From contig DLGE01000007.1 in assembly GCA_002482535.1 (NCBI GenBank), forward strand, positions 62,001 through 126,000: a DNA stretch of 64,000 nucleotides, in the 5' to 3' direction. Below the pieces are notes generated by a model. The model saw only the letters and a program-made list of their open reading frames with translations, did no database searches and was not told the origin of the DNA. This document shows, piece after piece, positions 15,234-22,462 of the stretch (positions are counted from its first letter, which is position 1; the number at the start of each line of letters is the position of its first letter). Position numbers and translations under genes: made by a program. Source of the stretch: Peptococcaceae bacterium UBA7702 (GTDB lineage: Bacteria; Bacillota; Dehalobacteriia; UBA7702).

Positions 15234-16202
15234 TTATGATAACGTCTGCCAATAGCCGCTGTCAAGATGTTTGCCGATGACCACAAAAAAGCCGTCGCCG
15301 TCAAAATCATAGGGGGAGCTGCTTATTTTTCCGTAGACGCCGTCAAAACGGACATCGCCGTTTTCCGTATGCAGCAAACCTTTGGCCCGGAAGATTTCGC
15401 CACCCTGATCCCCACGGAGACGGTGGAAGAAGTCCTCAAGCCAAACCGCGCTGACCCGCTCTTTCACCACCACGGAACAGGAAGCGAATTCTTCATCACC
15501 GTGATGATGGTGGTGATGGTGGTGATGATCATGGTCATGGCCGTGGTCATGGTAATGGACTTTTTCCTCGGCGGCGGCGAGGGGGGATAGCGCTCCACAC
15601 TGCTCCGCCGCGGTCAACACCGCAAGGCTGTTCAGCGTTGACCATTCCTCAGAGAAAATAGGAGCGTCCGGATTTAAGACGCGGATCGCGGCAATGACTT
15701 CATCGATGGATTCCCCCGCTTCCATTTCCTGAACGTGAGAGAGAACCACGGTTTTGGCGTCGATAATCTGCTTTTGAAAAAACTCGCCGCCGACTTCCAT
15801 AAAGACCGGCAGCATCGTGGCATCCACCACGGTGATCACCGCGTTGATTTGAAGGGGCGTCTTTTCCCCGGCCAAAGCGCAGGCGCGGCAAAGATCGGGA
15901 AGCTTCGCCAGGCCCGTGGGCTCGATGACAATGCGGTCGGGCTGCACCGTATCGATGAGCGCCGTGATGCCGTCGATGAAATTCCCCTGCAGCGTACAGC
16001 AGATGCAGCCGTTGGCGATTTCTTTGATGGCGATATCGTAACCGGCAAGCAGGGTGCCGTCGAGGGGAATCTCCCCGAATTCATTTTCCAGCAGGGCGAT
16101 CTGCTCCCCGAAGTAGGCTTCTTTTAACAGCTTATTCAAAAATGTCGTCTTCCCCGCGCCCAAAAAGCCGGCGATCAGGTCAATTTTAACGGGTTTACTC
16201 AT
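15234..16202 (-). CDS. CobW/COG0523-family GTPase with poly-histidine tract
   Basis: 322 residues from ATG 16202 (AGGGG upstream). Walker A GFLGAGKTT at 12-20; the metal-binding CxCC motif (CICC) at 66-69; the CobW C-terminal domain after about 240. A long tract of alternating and consecutive histidines (HDHGHDHDHHHH) lies between the two domains. COG0523 GTPases deliver metals (zinc, cobalt) to target proteins. Position in an operon with a corrinoid protein and a methyltransferase with a probable zinc site argues for supplying zinc to that enzyme, or for a role in the cobalt cofactor. Fourth position and short spacing indicate co-transcription. Confidence 0.85.
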   Translation of the reverse strand: MSKPVKIDLIAGFLGAGKTTFLNKLLKEAYFGEQIALLENEFGEIPLDGTLLAGYDIAIKEIANGCICCTLQGNFIDGITALIDTVQPDRIVIEPTGLAKLPDLCRACALAGEKTPLQINAVITVVDATMLPVFMEVGGEFFQKQIIDAKTVVLSHVQEMEAGESIDEVIAAIRVLNPDAPIFSEEWSTLNSLAVLTAAEQCGALSPLAAAEEKVHYHDHGHDHDHHHHHHHHHGDEEFASCSVVVKERVSAVWLEDFFHRLRGDQGGEIFRAKGLLHTENGDVRFDGVYGKISSSPYDFDGDGFFVVIGKHLDSGYWQTLS

Positions 16203-16267
16203 CACGATGCACCCCTTTAAACGATTATCGGGGGAAGGCATTTCACCTTCCCCCTTGGATTTTTTAT

Positions 16268-17371
16268 TTAACGACTGGTAGCAGCTTCAACCATCGCCTG
16301 GATATTTTCAATTTTGGCGTTGGCGGGAATGTCGCAGCCCTGGGCTAAAATGACGCCCTTTGGCCCCAGTTCATCGATGATGCGGTAGCAATAAGCTTTG
16401 ACTTCATCGGGGGTACCCAACGAAAGCAAGGCCGGGGGTACGTCGCCCATGACCGCCATATGGCCATCCAATATCTTTTTCGCACGGAACATATCCGTCG
16501 TGCTGTCCGGAGAAAAGACGCAGCCTTTGGGCATATCGAGAAAGCGTTCTACATCCCGATCCCAGCAGGAATCGAGATGGAATACGGGGATAACCCCTTC
16601 TTCTAAAGCAGTCTCCGCCAAAGCTTTATAGTACGGAAAGACCAATGTTTCCCAAAATTTCGGCCCTACAAATTCACTGGCGGTACGCCAAGCGCCGAGC
16701 CAAATGGCAATCGGTTTGTAACCTTTGAAGGTATCGCGCATATTCTGCTGCAATTCCGGCAACGTCACGGCGCAGGCTTCTTTGACCAGATCCAAATGCT
16801 TATAAAGATCCCGGGAAAACTTCACCATGGTACGGCCGCCGCAAAAATATTCAAAGGGTACGGTAAAGATTAAGGGGCTAAAAGGAACCATCCCGGCGTC
16901 AGCAACATTCTCCGCCATTTTACCGAAGCTCTGGTAAAACGGCGCTAATTTTTCGGGGAGGTTATCGAGGCGCTCCACCAAATAGCGGTTATACCAGTTG
17001 TAGAAACCGTTGTCGATGATGTCCTTGTAATCATCTACCTTCATCAGCTCTTTTTCATCCACTTGCCAAAGTTCATCGTCAGGCAATTCAATACCGGGAT
17101 GTTTTACCTTTGACAGCCATAGAGCAGAAAGCAAATAGGACGAAAATCCGGCGTGCTGTACACCGTCGGGCAAACCAATTTCTTCATAGGTTTTAATCAT
17201 ACAATCCGTCGCGTACATAGGATCCGTCATCATCGGCGCCAAGGAGCCGCCGGCATGAAGCATATGAGCGGAGAGACCTCCCAAAACCACAGGGACACGG
17301 TCAATCTCTTCAAAATGAACGGCTCCTAAAATCCGTTTCAAGGAAGCATCATATCTTTCCTGGTTGGTCAT
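16268..17371 (-). CDS. Uroporphyrinogen decarboxylase-family methyltransferase (MtaA/MtbA-like)
   Basis: 367 residues. The family covers true UroD and the zinc methyltransferases that move methyl groups from corrinoid proteins to a thiol or to tetrahydrofolate. VFHLDSCWDRD and the later ILAQGCDIP contain the His and Cys pair plus distal Cys expected for a zinc site, and haem biosynthesis genes are absent nearby. I therefore favour methyl transfer from the corrinoid protein encoded just upstream. It starts at ATG 17371 directly after the stop codon of that gene, with its ribosome site GGGGGTG inside the preceding coding sequence. The methyl acceptor is not evident. Confidence 0.8.
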   Translation of the reverse strand: MTNQERYDASLKRILGAVHFEEIDRVPVVLGGLSAHMLHAGGSLAPMMTDPMYATDCMIKTYEEIGLPDGVQHAGFSSYLLSALWLSKVKHPGIELPDDELWQVDEKELMKVDDYKDIIDNGFYNWYNRYLVERLDNLPEKLAPFYQSFGKMAENVADAGMVPFSPLIFTVPFEYFCGGRTMVKFSRDLYKHLDLVKEACAVTLPELQQNMRDTFKGYKPIAIWLGAWRTASEFVGPKFWETLVFPYYKALAETALEEGVIPVFHLDSCWDRDVERFLDMPKGCVFSPDSTTDMFRAKKILDGHMAVMGDVPPALLSLGTPDEVKAYCYRIIDELGPKGVILAQGCDIPANAKIENIQAMVEAATSR

Positions 17372-17995
17372 TTAATTCACCCCCAATAATTCTTTGGCGA
17401 CCTCAATCCCGTCCTGGGCGTCACGGGCCAAAGCGTCGGCGCCGACGTGGGTTACGGTACTTTCATTGCAGGGGCCGCCGCCAATGATCACTTTCGCGTT
17501 AGAGCCCGCTTCCTTGATCGCCGCCACGGTCTGTTTCATGTGATCGAAGTTCGTCGTTAACAGACAGGAAATCCCCACGAGTTCCGGTTTTTCGGCCTTC
17601 ACTGTTTCCACAAACTTTTCGATGGGAACATCGGTGCCGAGGTCGATCACTCTAAAACCGTTGCAGCTCATGATCGCGGAGACGATGTTTTTGCCGATAT
17701 CGTGGATATCGCCTTTCACCGTTCCCAATACCATTGTACCATAAGATTCCGCGCCTGCAATATTGGAAATACCGCCGGCTGCTTCAATGGCTTCCTTAAA
17801 AATTTCCGAAGCCATGATCAGTTCCGAGAGATAGTATTCCTTTTCTTCAAAGTGCTTCCCTACCACGTCCATGCCGGCTTGTAAATCCTCTAAAATTTCT
17901 ATGGTTTCTTTTCCCGCCGCTTTCATTTCCTTGATTTGCTCCATAACGACATCGTCGTCAAGATCACCAAAGGCCTTGATCAGTTTTTCGTTCAT
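17372..17995 (-). CDS. Methyltransferase corrinoid protein (MtbC/MttC type)
   Basis: 207 residues: a helical cap (about 1-85), then a B12-binding Rossmann domain with GDIHDIG at 95-101, where His98 is the lower axial cobalt ligand (DxHxxG motif), and IGGGPC in the C-terminal part. It shuttles methyl groups between a substrate methyltransferase and an acceptor enzyme. AGGAGG precedes ATG 17995, and a consensus promoter with a downstream operator-like repeat lies at 18030-18084. First gene of the operon with UroD-type enzyme, CobW and DUF1638. No substrate methyltransferase is in this operon, so its partner must be elsewhere, mttB being one candidate. Confidence 0.93.
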   Translation of the reverse strand: MNEKLIKAFGDLDDDVVMEQIKEMKAAGKETIEILEDLQAGMDVVGKHFEEKEYYLSELIMASEIFKEAIEAAGGISNIAGAESYGTMVLGTVKGDIHDIGKNIVSAIMSCNGFRVIDLGTDVPIEKFVETVKAEKPELVGISCLLTTNFDHMKQTVAAIKEAGSNAKVIIGGGPCNESTVTHVGADALARDAQDGIEVAKELLGVN

Positions 17996-18029
17996 CGTTT
18001 TATCCTCCTTGTCACGTACTTTAATTCAT

Positions 18030-18049
18030 ATGTACCTGTACGTACCTGT
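18030..18049. promoter_or_regulatory. Operator-like repeat ACAGGTAC, twice, downstream of the promoter
   Basis: On the minus strand ACAGGTAC occurs twice, separated by two bases, just downstream of the start of transcription. The same word, ACAGGTACGTA, is found inside the promoter of the second corrinoid gene at 20795-20806. Likely site of the local GntR repressor. Confidence 0.55.
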
Positions 18050-18056
18050 TGGATTC

Positions 18057-18084
18057 ATTATAACACTATCTTGCCAAATGTCAA
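18057..18084 (-). promoter_or_regulatory. Promoter of the corrinoid protein operon
   Basis: TTGACA (18084-18079), 16 bp, TATAAT (18062-18057). Both boxes match consensus exactly. Confidence 0.75.
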
Positions 18085-18144
18085 ATATTTTTTTATAAAC
18101 TTTTTCGATCTTTTTCCAATAAAAAATCTGCGTTAGAAACGCAG

Positions 18145-18173
18145 TTGACAAAAATAAAATAATCGTATATAAT
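18145..18173 (+). promoter_or_regulatory. Promoter of cobalamin riboswitch 3
   Basis: TTGACA (18145-18150), 17 bp, TATAAT (18168-18173); both boxes perfect. It is divergent from the corrinoid operon promoter, 60 bp away. Confidence 0.8.
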
Positions 18174-18190
18174 TCCCGCAAAAGAATACG

Positions 18191-18355
18191 TAAGGTTTGT
18201 GTTCTCCGATCACCCGGAGCTAAGAGGGAAACAGGGGCAGATCCTGTGCGAACCCGTCGCTGTGAAATGGGGCTTTTTTCAATTATGCCACTGATTGATT
18301 TTGGGAAGGCTGGAAAAAGCATACGCCCATAAGCCAGAAGACCTGCATAAACTTA
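18191..18355 (+). promoter_or_regulatory. Cobalamin riboswitch 3, upstream of an exported protein
   Basis: P1 arms TAAGGTTTGTG and CATAAACTTA; conserved blocks CGTCGCTGTGA, GCCACTG, GGGAAGGCTGG and AAGCCAGAAGACCTGC in order. Confidence 0.93.
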
Positions 18356-18414
18356 GGTGCAAGAGGGCGTGGTGTCCCTTATTTAGGCACAAAAAGGAGG
18401 ACAGCAAAAACGGG

Positions 18415-18442
18415 CTGCATACATTTGGTATGCAGTTTTTTT
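18415..18442 (+). terminator. Terminator of the riboswitch 3 leader
   Basis: CTGCATAC, loop ATTTG, GTATGCAG, then seven T. Sited between the riboswitch and the next start codon, so it should be the platform that stops transcription when corrinoid is bound. Confidence 0.85.
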
Positions 18443-18468
18443 GATTTTAAGAAACAGGAGCATAACCA

Positions 18469-19221
18469 ATGAAAAAACCAGTTTTTTTTACAGTTTTCAT
18501 CCTATCCCTGTGTTTCTTGTGCCTGATCGCGGCCTGCTTATACCGGGAGGCACTTTTTACTATCAACGGCATCTACATCGCAGGCAGCGATGATCAAATA
18601 CTCGTTCTCGGTGATCCCGATCAAGTGACCGATTACGATACCAAAATCGTATTCAGTGCCCCAATGATTGATCCTTATGTAGCGCGGGCCGGAGACCTGC
18701 TCACCGCTGAAATCTCTGCCATGACCATTTGTAACAGCACCGCTGATCTTCATTGCGGCGACCGGATACAGATCAAATATGTTTTCCATAGACTGCCTCA
18801 AACCATCTATACCCGGCAAGTGGAGCAAGTCGTAGCCGTTAAAAAAATCGAGAGCAATCCGAGGCAGATCTCCGCTGATATCAGGGTAAACAGGATCGCG
18901 GACATCCGGGATTTTGTTGATCACCATAACGAGGACCTCCTGCATCAATGGGCAATGAGAGATTATTTGATGCTTAAAAATCCGAAAGACGATTCCTATC
19001 TCTACATCATCTCCTATTATCGTACCGGTCTTTTTTATCTGGTGGAAAGAGACGCAAACAACCGGTTCCAACTCATCGCGGCTTACCAATTTTGTAAAAT
19101 CGTCACAGATGATCAGGGGAAGGAACAGCTCATACTGACAAACAATGAAGACACTACAGAACCAACCGAAGATGAATTCCTTTTTGAGCTGACCACCGTA
19201 TCCGAATCTCATGAAGAGTGA
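18469..19221 (+). CDS. Cobalamin-regulated exported protein of unknown function
   Basis: 250 residues. The N-terminus is a signal peptide or anchor (ILSLCFLCLIAACLY) with a lipobox-like IAAC at 20-23, so it may be a lipoprotein. The rest is soluble, with no motif I recognise and few cysteines. The ribosome site is AGGAG at 18457-18461. It is the only gene after riboswitch 3 and its terminator, and is followed by hairpins before the convergent GntR gene. Being switched off by cobalamin, it may help capture or process corrinoids at the envelope; that rests on regulation alone. Confidence 0.75.
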   Translation: MKKPVFFTVFILSLCFLCLIAACLYREALFTINGIYIAGSDDQILVLGDPDQVTDYDTKIVFSAPMIDPYVARAGDLLTAEISAMTICNSTADLHCGDRIQIKYVFHRLPQTIYTRQVEQVVAVKKIESNPRQISADIRVNRIADIRDFVDHHNEDLLHQWAMRDYLMLKNPKDDSYLYIISYYRTGLFYLVERDANNRFQLIAAYQFCKIVTDDQGKEQLILTNNEDTTEPTEDEFLFELTTVSESHEE

Positions 19222-19308
19222 GGACGGTTTCAACCGTCCTCCTATGCTTTAGATAAAATCCGCTTGTGTGACTTTTTTCTAAAGCATGACAGGCCACCGA
19301 CAAAGCCT

Positions 19309-19347
19309 TCGTCGGCGGCCTGTCCGCGTTAAAACGCGGATTTTTTA
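19309..19347 (+). terminator. Terminator region after the exported protein
   Basis: Nested hairpins: a GGCC...GGCC stem, then TCCGCGTT and AACGCGGA followed by TTTTTTAG. The first short inverted repeat (GAGGACGGTT, 19220-19242) directly after the stop codon lacks a T-run. Confidence 0.6.
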
Positions 19348-19372
19348 GTCATTTTAGATCATTCCGTCTAAC

Positions 19373-20101
19373 CTAAAAAATCTTTTTGTTATTTGCTTCC
19401 TCTTTCGCCGTGGTAGCGGCAAAGTTAATGTAGGCGGGGAGCGCGTAGAACCGGGTAAAGGAAACGACGCTGCCGTCTTCACTGTTGATGACGTCTTCCT
19501 CCAACAGCACCAAGGGCGTGCCGGTTTTGCACTGCAACCACTTGGCCTGTTCCTCCCCGGCACGGTCGATGTTTAAGGTCATCTTTTTTTCAATGGAAAA
19601 GGCCAGCTTTTTTTCGACACTCGCCAAATGGTTGGCGAATTTCAGCCGCTCCTCCACCACGGGCATATTGGGAATATAAGTGAAGTAGATATATTCCAGC
19701 GCCATCGGGCCGTTCACGCAACACAATAACCGTTTGGCTTCCACAGTTTTGTCCCTTGCGCCCTGCTTTAAACGGAGGATCGTATCGAGCTCCCCTTTTT
19801 TCACCTGGACAGAGATGAGTTTCACCTCTTCGATGGGAGCGCCGAGATCATCGTATTTATTGAAACGGAACTGAAACAAATTGGTTTCCGGCGTACAGAC
19901 GAAGTTGCCCTTTCCGGGTACGGAGTATATGTAACCCTCGCTGGAAAGCAGAGAAAGGCTTTTTCGAATCGTCATGCGGCTGGCGTTGTATTCTTTCATC
20001 AATACTGCTTCGGAATCGAGCATATCGCCGGGCCTATATTCGCCCTTATGAATGCGGTTTTTCAACGACTTCACAATGGTTAAATACAGTACTTCGCTCA
20101 T
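19373..20101 (-). CDS. GntR-family (HutC/UTRA) transcriptional regulator
   Basis: 242 residues from ATG 20101, which overlaps the stop of the upstream corrinoid gene (ATGA) and has GGAAGGG before it. Winged HTH at about 1-70 (ASRMTIRKSLSLLSSEGYI, GKGNFV); UTRA effector domain from about 80 to 235. HutC-type repressors usually bind metabolites of the pathway they control. Its gene follows a corrinoid protein gene in the same operon, whose promoter carries ACAGGTACGTA, also present at the other corrinoid operon. It ends with TAG, one of only three amber stops in the window, and a TGA follows seven codons later. Confidence 0.85.
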   Translation of the reverse strand: MSEVLYLTIVKSLKNRIHKGEYRPGDMLDSEAVLMKEYNASRMTIRKSLSLLSSEGYIYSVPGKGNFVCTPETNLFQFRFNKYDDLGAPIEEVKLISVQVKKGELDTILRLKQGARDKTVEAKRLLCCVNGPMALEYIYFTYIPNMPVVEERLKFANHLASVEKKLAFSIEKKMTLNIDRAGEEQAKWLQCKTGTPLVLLEEDVINSEDGSVVSFTRFYALPAYINFAATTAKEEANNKKIF

Positions 20102-20754
20102 TTTCGATCCCTTCCGGCGCTTTTTTTCTCCAGAACCTTCAGACAATAGTTGACCCCGTCTTTGTAATTATTGGTCAGACAGGATACGCCGTCCAAATGA
20201 ATATAGCGGGGATCGGCAATGGAACCGCCGACCACAATCTCCGTATCGCCGGCAAGCCCTGCCTGCTGAAAGGCGGCGACAAGCTTTTTAATATGAGCGA
20301 ATGAGCTGTCAATCACCGTACTGATCCCCAAAAGATCGGGACGATATTCTTGCACGGCCTCCACAAAGCGTTCCACGGAAACGTCAACGCCCAAGTCGAT
20401 GACGTCTACACCGGAAAAACGCAAACCGGTGCAAATCAGATCCTTACCGATATCGTGAATATCGCCGCTGATGGTGCCAATCACCATTTTGCCGTCAATA
20501 TGCTTTCTTTCGTAAAGCCGCTCGTCTTTGATCAGGGCAAAGATATCCTGGGCCAGGGTTCCCGCGACAATGAGATCGGCAATAAAGCATTTTCCGTCGT
20601 TGTATTTTTCTCCCACGATCGCAAGACCGTCCATCACTTCCTGATAGATATCTTGAACGGGGCAATGGTCAGACAACATCTGTTTCGCTTTTTCCGTGGC
20701 CTCATCAAGGAAAAGCCCACTGATCAGTTCCGATAGAGATTTTTCCTGTTTCAT
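20098..20754 (-). CDS. Second methyltransferase corrinoid protein
   Basis: 218 residues with the same architecture as the protein at 17372: helical cap, then GDIHDIG supplying the axial histidine, and VVGGSIADPRY near the end. It is about equally long and clearly paralogous. ATG 20754 is preferred over the GTG at 20757 because AGGGAG lies seven bases before it. Its operon holds only the GntR regulator. The cognate substrate enzyme is not adjacent. The protein may serve a different methyl donor, or it may act as a spare partner for mttB. Confidence 0.92.
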   Translation of the reverse strand: MKQEKSLSELISGLFLDEATEKAKQMLSDHCPVQDIYQEVMDGLAIVGEKYNDGKCFIADLIVAGTLAQDIFALIKDERLYERKHIDGKMVIGTISGDIHDIGKDLICTGLRFSGVDVIDLGVDVSVERFVEAVQEYRPDLLGISTVIDSSFAHIKKLVAAFQQAGLAGDTEIVVGGSIADPRYIHLDGVSCLTNNYKDGVNYCLKVLEKKSAGRDRK

Positions 20755-20778
20755 CACGCATCTCCCTTCTCTCCATCA

Positions 20779-20807
20779 AATATAGCGGACTGATACGTAC
20801 CTGTCAA
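20779..20807 (-). promoter_or_regulatory. Promoter of the second corrinoid operon with overlapping operator
   Basis: TTGACA (20807-20802), 17 bp, TATATT (20784-20779). The word ACAGGTACGTA (about 20795-20805 on the minus strand) starts within the -35 box and extends into the spacer, so a bound repressor would block polymerase. Confidence 0.75.
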
Positions 20808-20840
20808 GCTATGTTTTCATTTTTTCACAGCAACTGCCGC

Positions 20841-20980
20841 GGTAGCCAAAACGGTGCTCCCGAAAACTGGAGCACCATGCTAAGGCAGATCGGCAAGTTT
20901 TGGGCTACAGACTTTCAGAAGGCGGGTCAGCGTCCTCTCCTTCATGGGCCGGTAAAGGAGCATAGCAGCTCAATGCCGCC
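20841..20980. ncRNA. Structured intergenic segment, possible non-coding RNA
   Basis: No ORF. Inverted repeats nest in an orderly way: GTAGCC AAAAC (20842-20852) with GTTTT G GGCTAC (20897-20908), enclosing GGTGCTCC/GGAGCACC (20853-20876); then GGCGG (20921-20925) with CCGCC (20976-20980), enclosing CTCCTT/AAGGAG (20937-20960). No promoter or terminator fixes the strand, and I do not recognise the class. It could also be a remnant of a mobile element. Confidence 0.35.
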
Positions 20981-21004
20981 AAACGGCTAAAATAAAAATT
21001 ATAC

Positions 21005-21033
21005 TTGACTTTTGAACAAAGAACTGTTATGAT
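21005..21033 (+). promoter_or_regulatory. Promoter of the cold-shock gene, with a long leader
   Basis: TTGACT (21005-21010), 17 bp, TATGAT (21028-21033). The mRNA leader would be about 118 bases, as in cold-shock genes whose leaders fold differently at low temperature. Confidence 0.65.
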
Positions 21034-21157
21034 AATAACGTATTCTAAATGTCTAATTGTCTCACATGTTTTTGTAAGTCATTGTTCGTTTAATGATTTA
21101 CACGCCATGTGTTTTTTTGTGCAGTACGGATACAAATATAGTAAGGAGGTACCCAGC

Positions 21158-21370
21158 ATGAACAGTGGTACAGTAAAATGGTTTAATTCAGAAAAAGGTT
21201 TTGGCTTTATTACCAATGATAACGGAGGCGATGATTTGTTCGTTCATTTCTCCGCCATTCAAAGCGACGGATATAAAAGCCTTGATGAAGGGGCAAAAGT
21301 TACGTTCGACGTAGAACAGGATCCGAAAAACAGCAAAAAAATGCGGGCCGTTAACGTTAGAATCGCCTAA
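21158..21370 (+). CDS. Cold-shock protein, CspA family
   Basis: 70 residues. A single cold-shock (OB-fold) domain with RNP1 KGFGFI and RNP2 LFVHFS, the nucleic-acid contact motifs. It acts as an RNA chaperone in the cytoplasm. ATG 21158 has AAGGAGG seven bases upstream; the in-frame extension to 21005 lies in the untranslated leader. Monocistronic between its own promoter and a strong terminator. Confidence 0.95.
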   Translation: MNSGTVKWFNSEKGFGFITNDNGGDDLFVHFSAIQSDGYKSLDEGAKVTFDVEQDPKNSKKMRAVNVRIA

Positions 21371-21385
21371 CAAAAGAAAAAAATG

Positions 21386-21416
21386 TACCGCCGGGCAAAA
21401 GCCCGGCGGTATTTTT
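21386..21416. terminator. Bidirectional terminator between csp and the hydrolase gene
   Basis: TACCGCCGGGC, loop AAAA, GCCCGGCGGTA, with T-runs on both strands. Confidence 0.9.
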
Positions 21417-21425
21417 CATTTCAGG

Positions 21426-22391
21426 TTAGTTTCCGCCAATCTCTTCATCCTGGAAAAAGGCGATGCAGTCTTTGGCCATTTGTGCGGTATGTTCCCATTG
21501 AATGTTGTGTCCGATGCCGTCATAAGCGACAAATTCGGCAAAGGGCACAAGTTCTTTCAGCTGATCTTGATTATCTTCCCCGAAAAACCCGTCGGCACTG
21601 CCCCAAAGGATCAAGGTCGGAATAGAATCATCCATATATTGATAATAGGGCAGCAGGTTAGAGAAAGACGCGCCACCGGCAATCCGCTCCCAGTCGGCGC
21701 CGGGAAGGGCCTGGGATTCTTCCATTTCGTAAGTAAGGAATTCTTCGTCAACGGGGTTGTTGCAGTAATACCATTCTTCCATGAAAGCGTCGTCAGGGTG
21801 ACCCTCGGCACCGATGGACTCACCGTATTCATAGTAATACGTCCCCAAGGCGTCGGCGCTCACCGGCGTCGTGGATTCCCAAACAACATGATCACATTTT
21901 TCCGGATAGAGCAGTTCAAAGGTTTGTGCCGTCATGCTGCCCAGGGAATGACCGATGATATCCGCTTTTGCAATCTCCATGGCATCCATAAAAGCGGAGA
22001 TATCCGCCGCGTAGTTCGCTGTGGTATAAAAGCCGGTATCAGGCTGATCGCTTTCACCGTGGCCCCTAAGGTCGATCATATAGATATGATACCCCGCTTC
22101 GGCAAAATAGGGCGCGATCAGGGACCAACTGCGGCTGTTATCCGTCATGCCGTGAATCAGCACCAAAGGATCGCCATCCTCTACACCCATTTCCACGTAA
22201 GCCATGGTGATGCCGGTGGAAAGATCCACAAACTGACGGTAGCTGTCCCAGTCCGCCTGGGAAATCTCCATGGACAGTGCCGGCGTTTTGGCGGCATCGT
22301 CAGTTTCGGCATCGCTGCCGCAGGCGGCAAAGGTGAAAACACAGAGCAGCGCCAGGAAGAGAACAGGCAGCTTTTTGGAAAAATGTTTCAT
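21426..22391 (-). CDS. Alpha/beta-hydrolase lipoprotein
   Basis: 321 residues from ATG 22391. A lipoprotein signal ends at FTFAACGS. The hydrolase core follows: HGMTDNS oxyanion region, nucleophile elbow GHSLGS, acid in WGSADGF and the base in GIGHNIQ. It should face the outside of the membrane. The substrate is unknown. The earlier ATG at 22397 is too close to the GAGGAGG ribosome site. The promoter has a 20-bp spacer filled by a palindrome, typical of MerR control, and a MerR-type gene lies immediately upstream on the same strand. Confidence 0.85.
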   Translation of the reverse strand: MKHFSKKLPVLFLALLCVFTFAACGSDAETDDAAKTPALSMEISQADWDSYRQFVDLSTGITMAYVEMGVEDGDPLVLIHGMTDNSRSWSLIAPYFAEAGYHIYMIDLRGHGESDQPDTGFYTTANYAADISAFMDAMEIAKADIIGHSLGSMTAQTFELLYPEKCDHVVWESTTPVSADALGTYYYEYGESIGAEGHPDDAFMEEWYYCNNPVDEEFLTYEMEESQALPGADWERIAGGASFSNLLPYYQYMDDSIPTLILWGSADGFFGEDNQDQLKELVPFAEFVAYDGIGHNIQWEHTAQMAKDCIAFFQDEEIGGN

Positions 22392-22419
22392 TGTCATTTC
22401 CTCCTCAAGGTTTTCTTTC

Positions 22420-22451
22420 ATTATAAACCTTCAAGGTACCTTGAGAGTCAA
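22420..22451 (-). promoter_or_regulatory. MerR-type promoter of the hydrolase gene
   Basis: TTGACT (22451-22446), 20 bp, TATAAT (22425-22420). The perfect palindrome TCAAGGTACCTTGA (22431-22444) fills the overlong spacer, the classic layout by which MerR proteins twist a promoter into activity. Confidence 0.8.
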
Positions 22452-22462
22452 GAGGAGATTTT

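Noticed and set aside
15490..15560. Short repeated CATGGT-like units that could suggest a repeat array
   Set aside because: They encode the histidine tract of the CobW protein and are not a CRISPR or satellite array.
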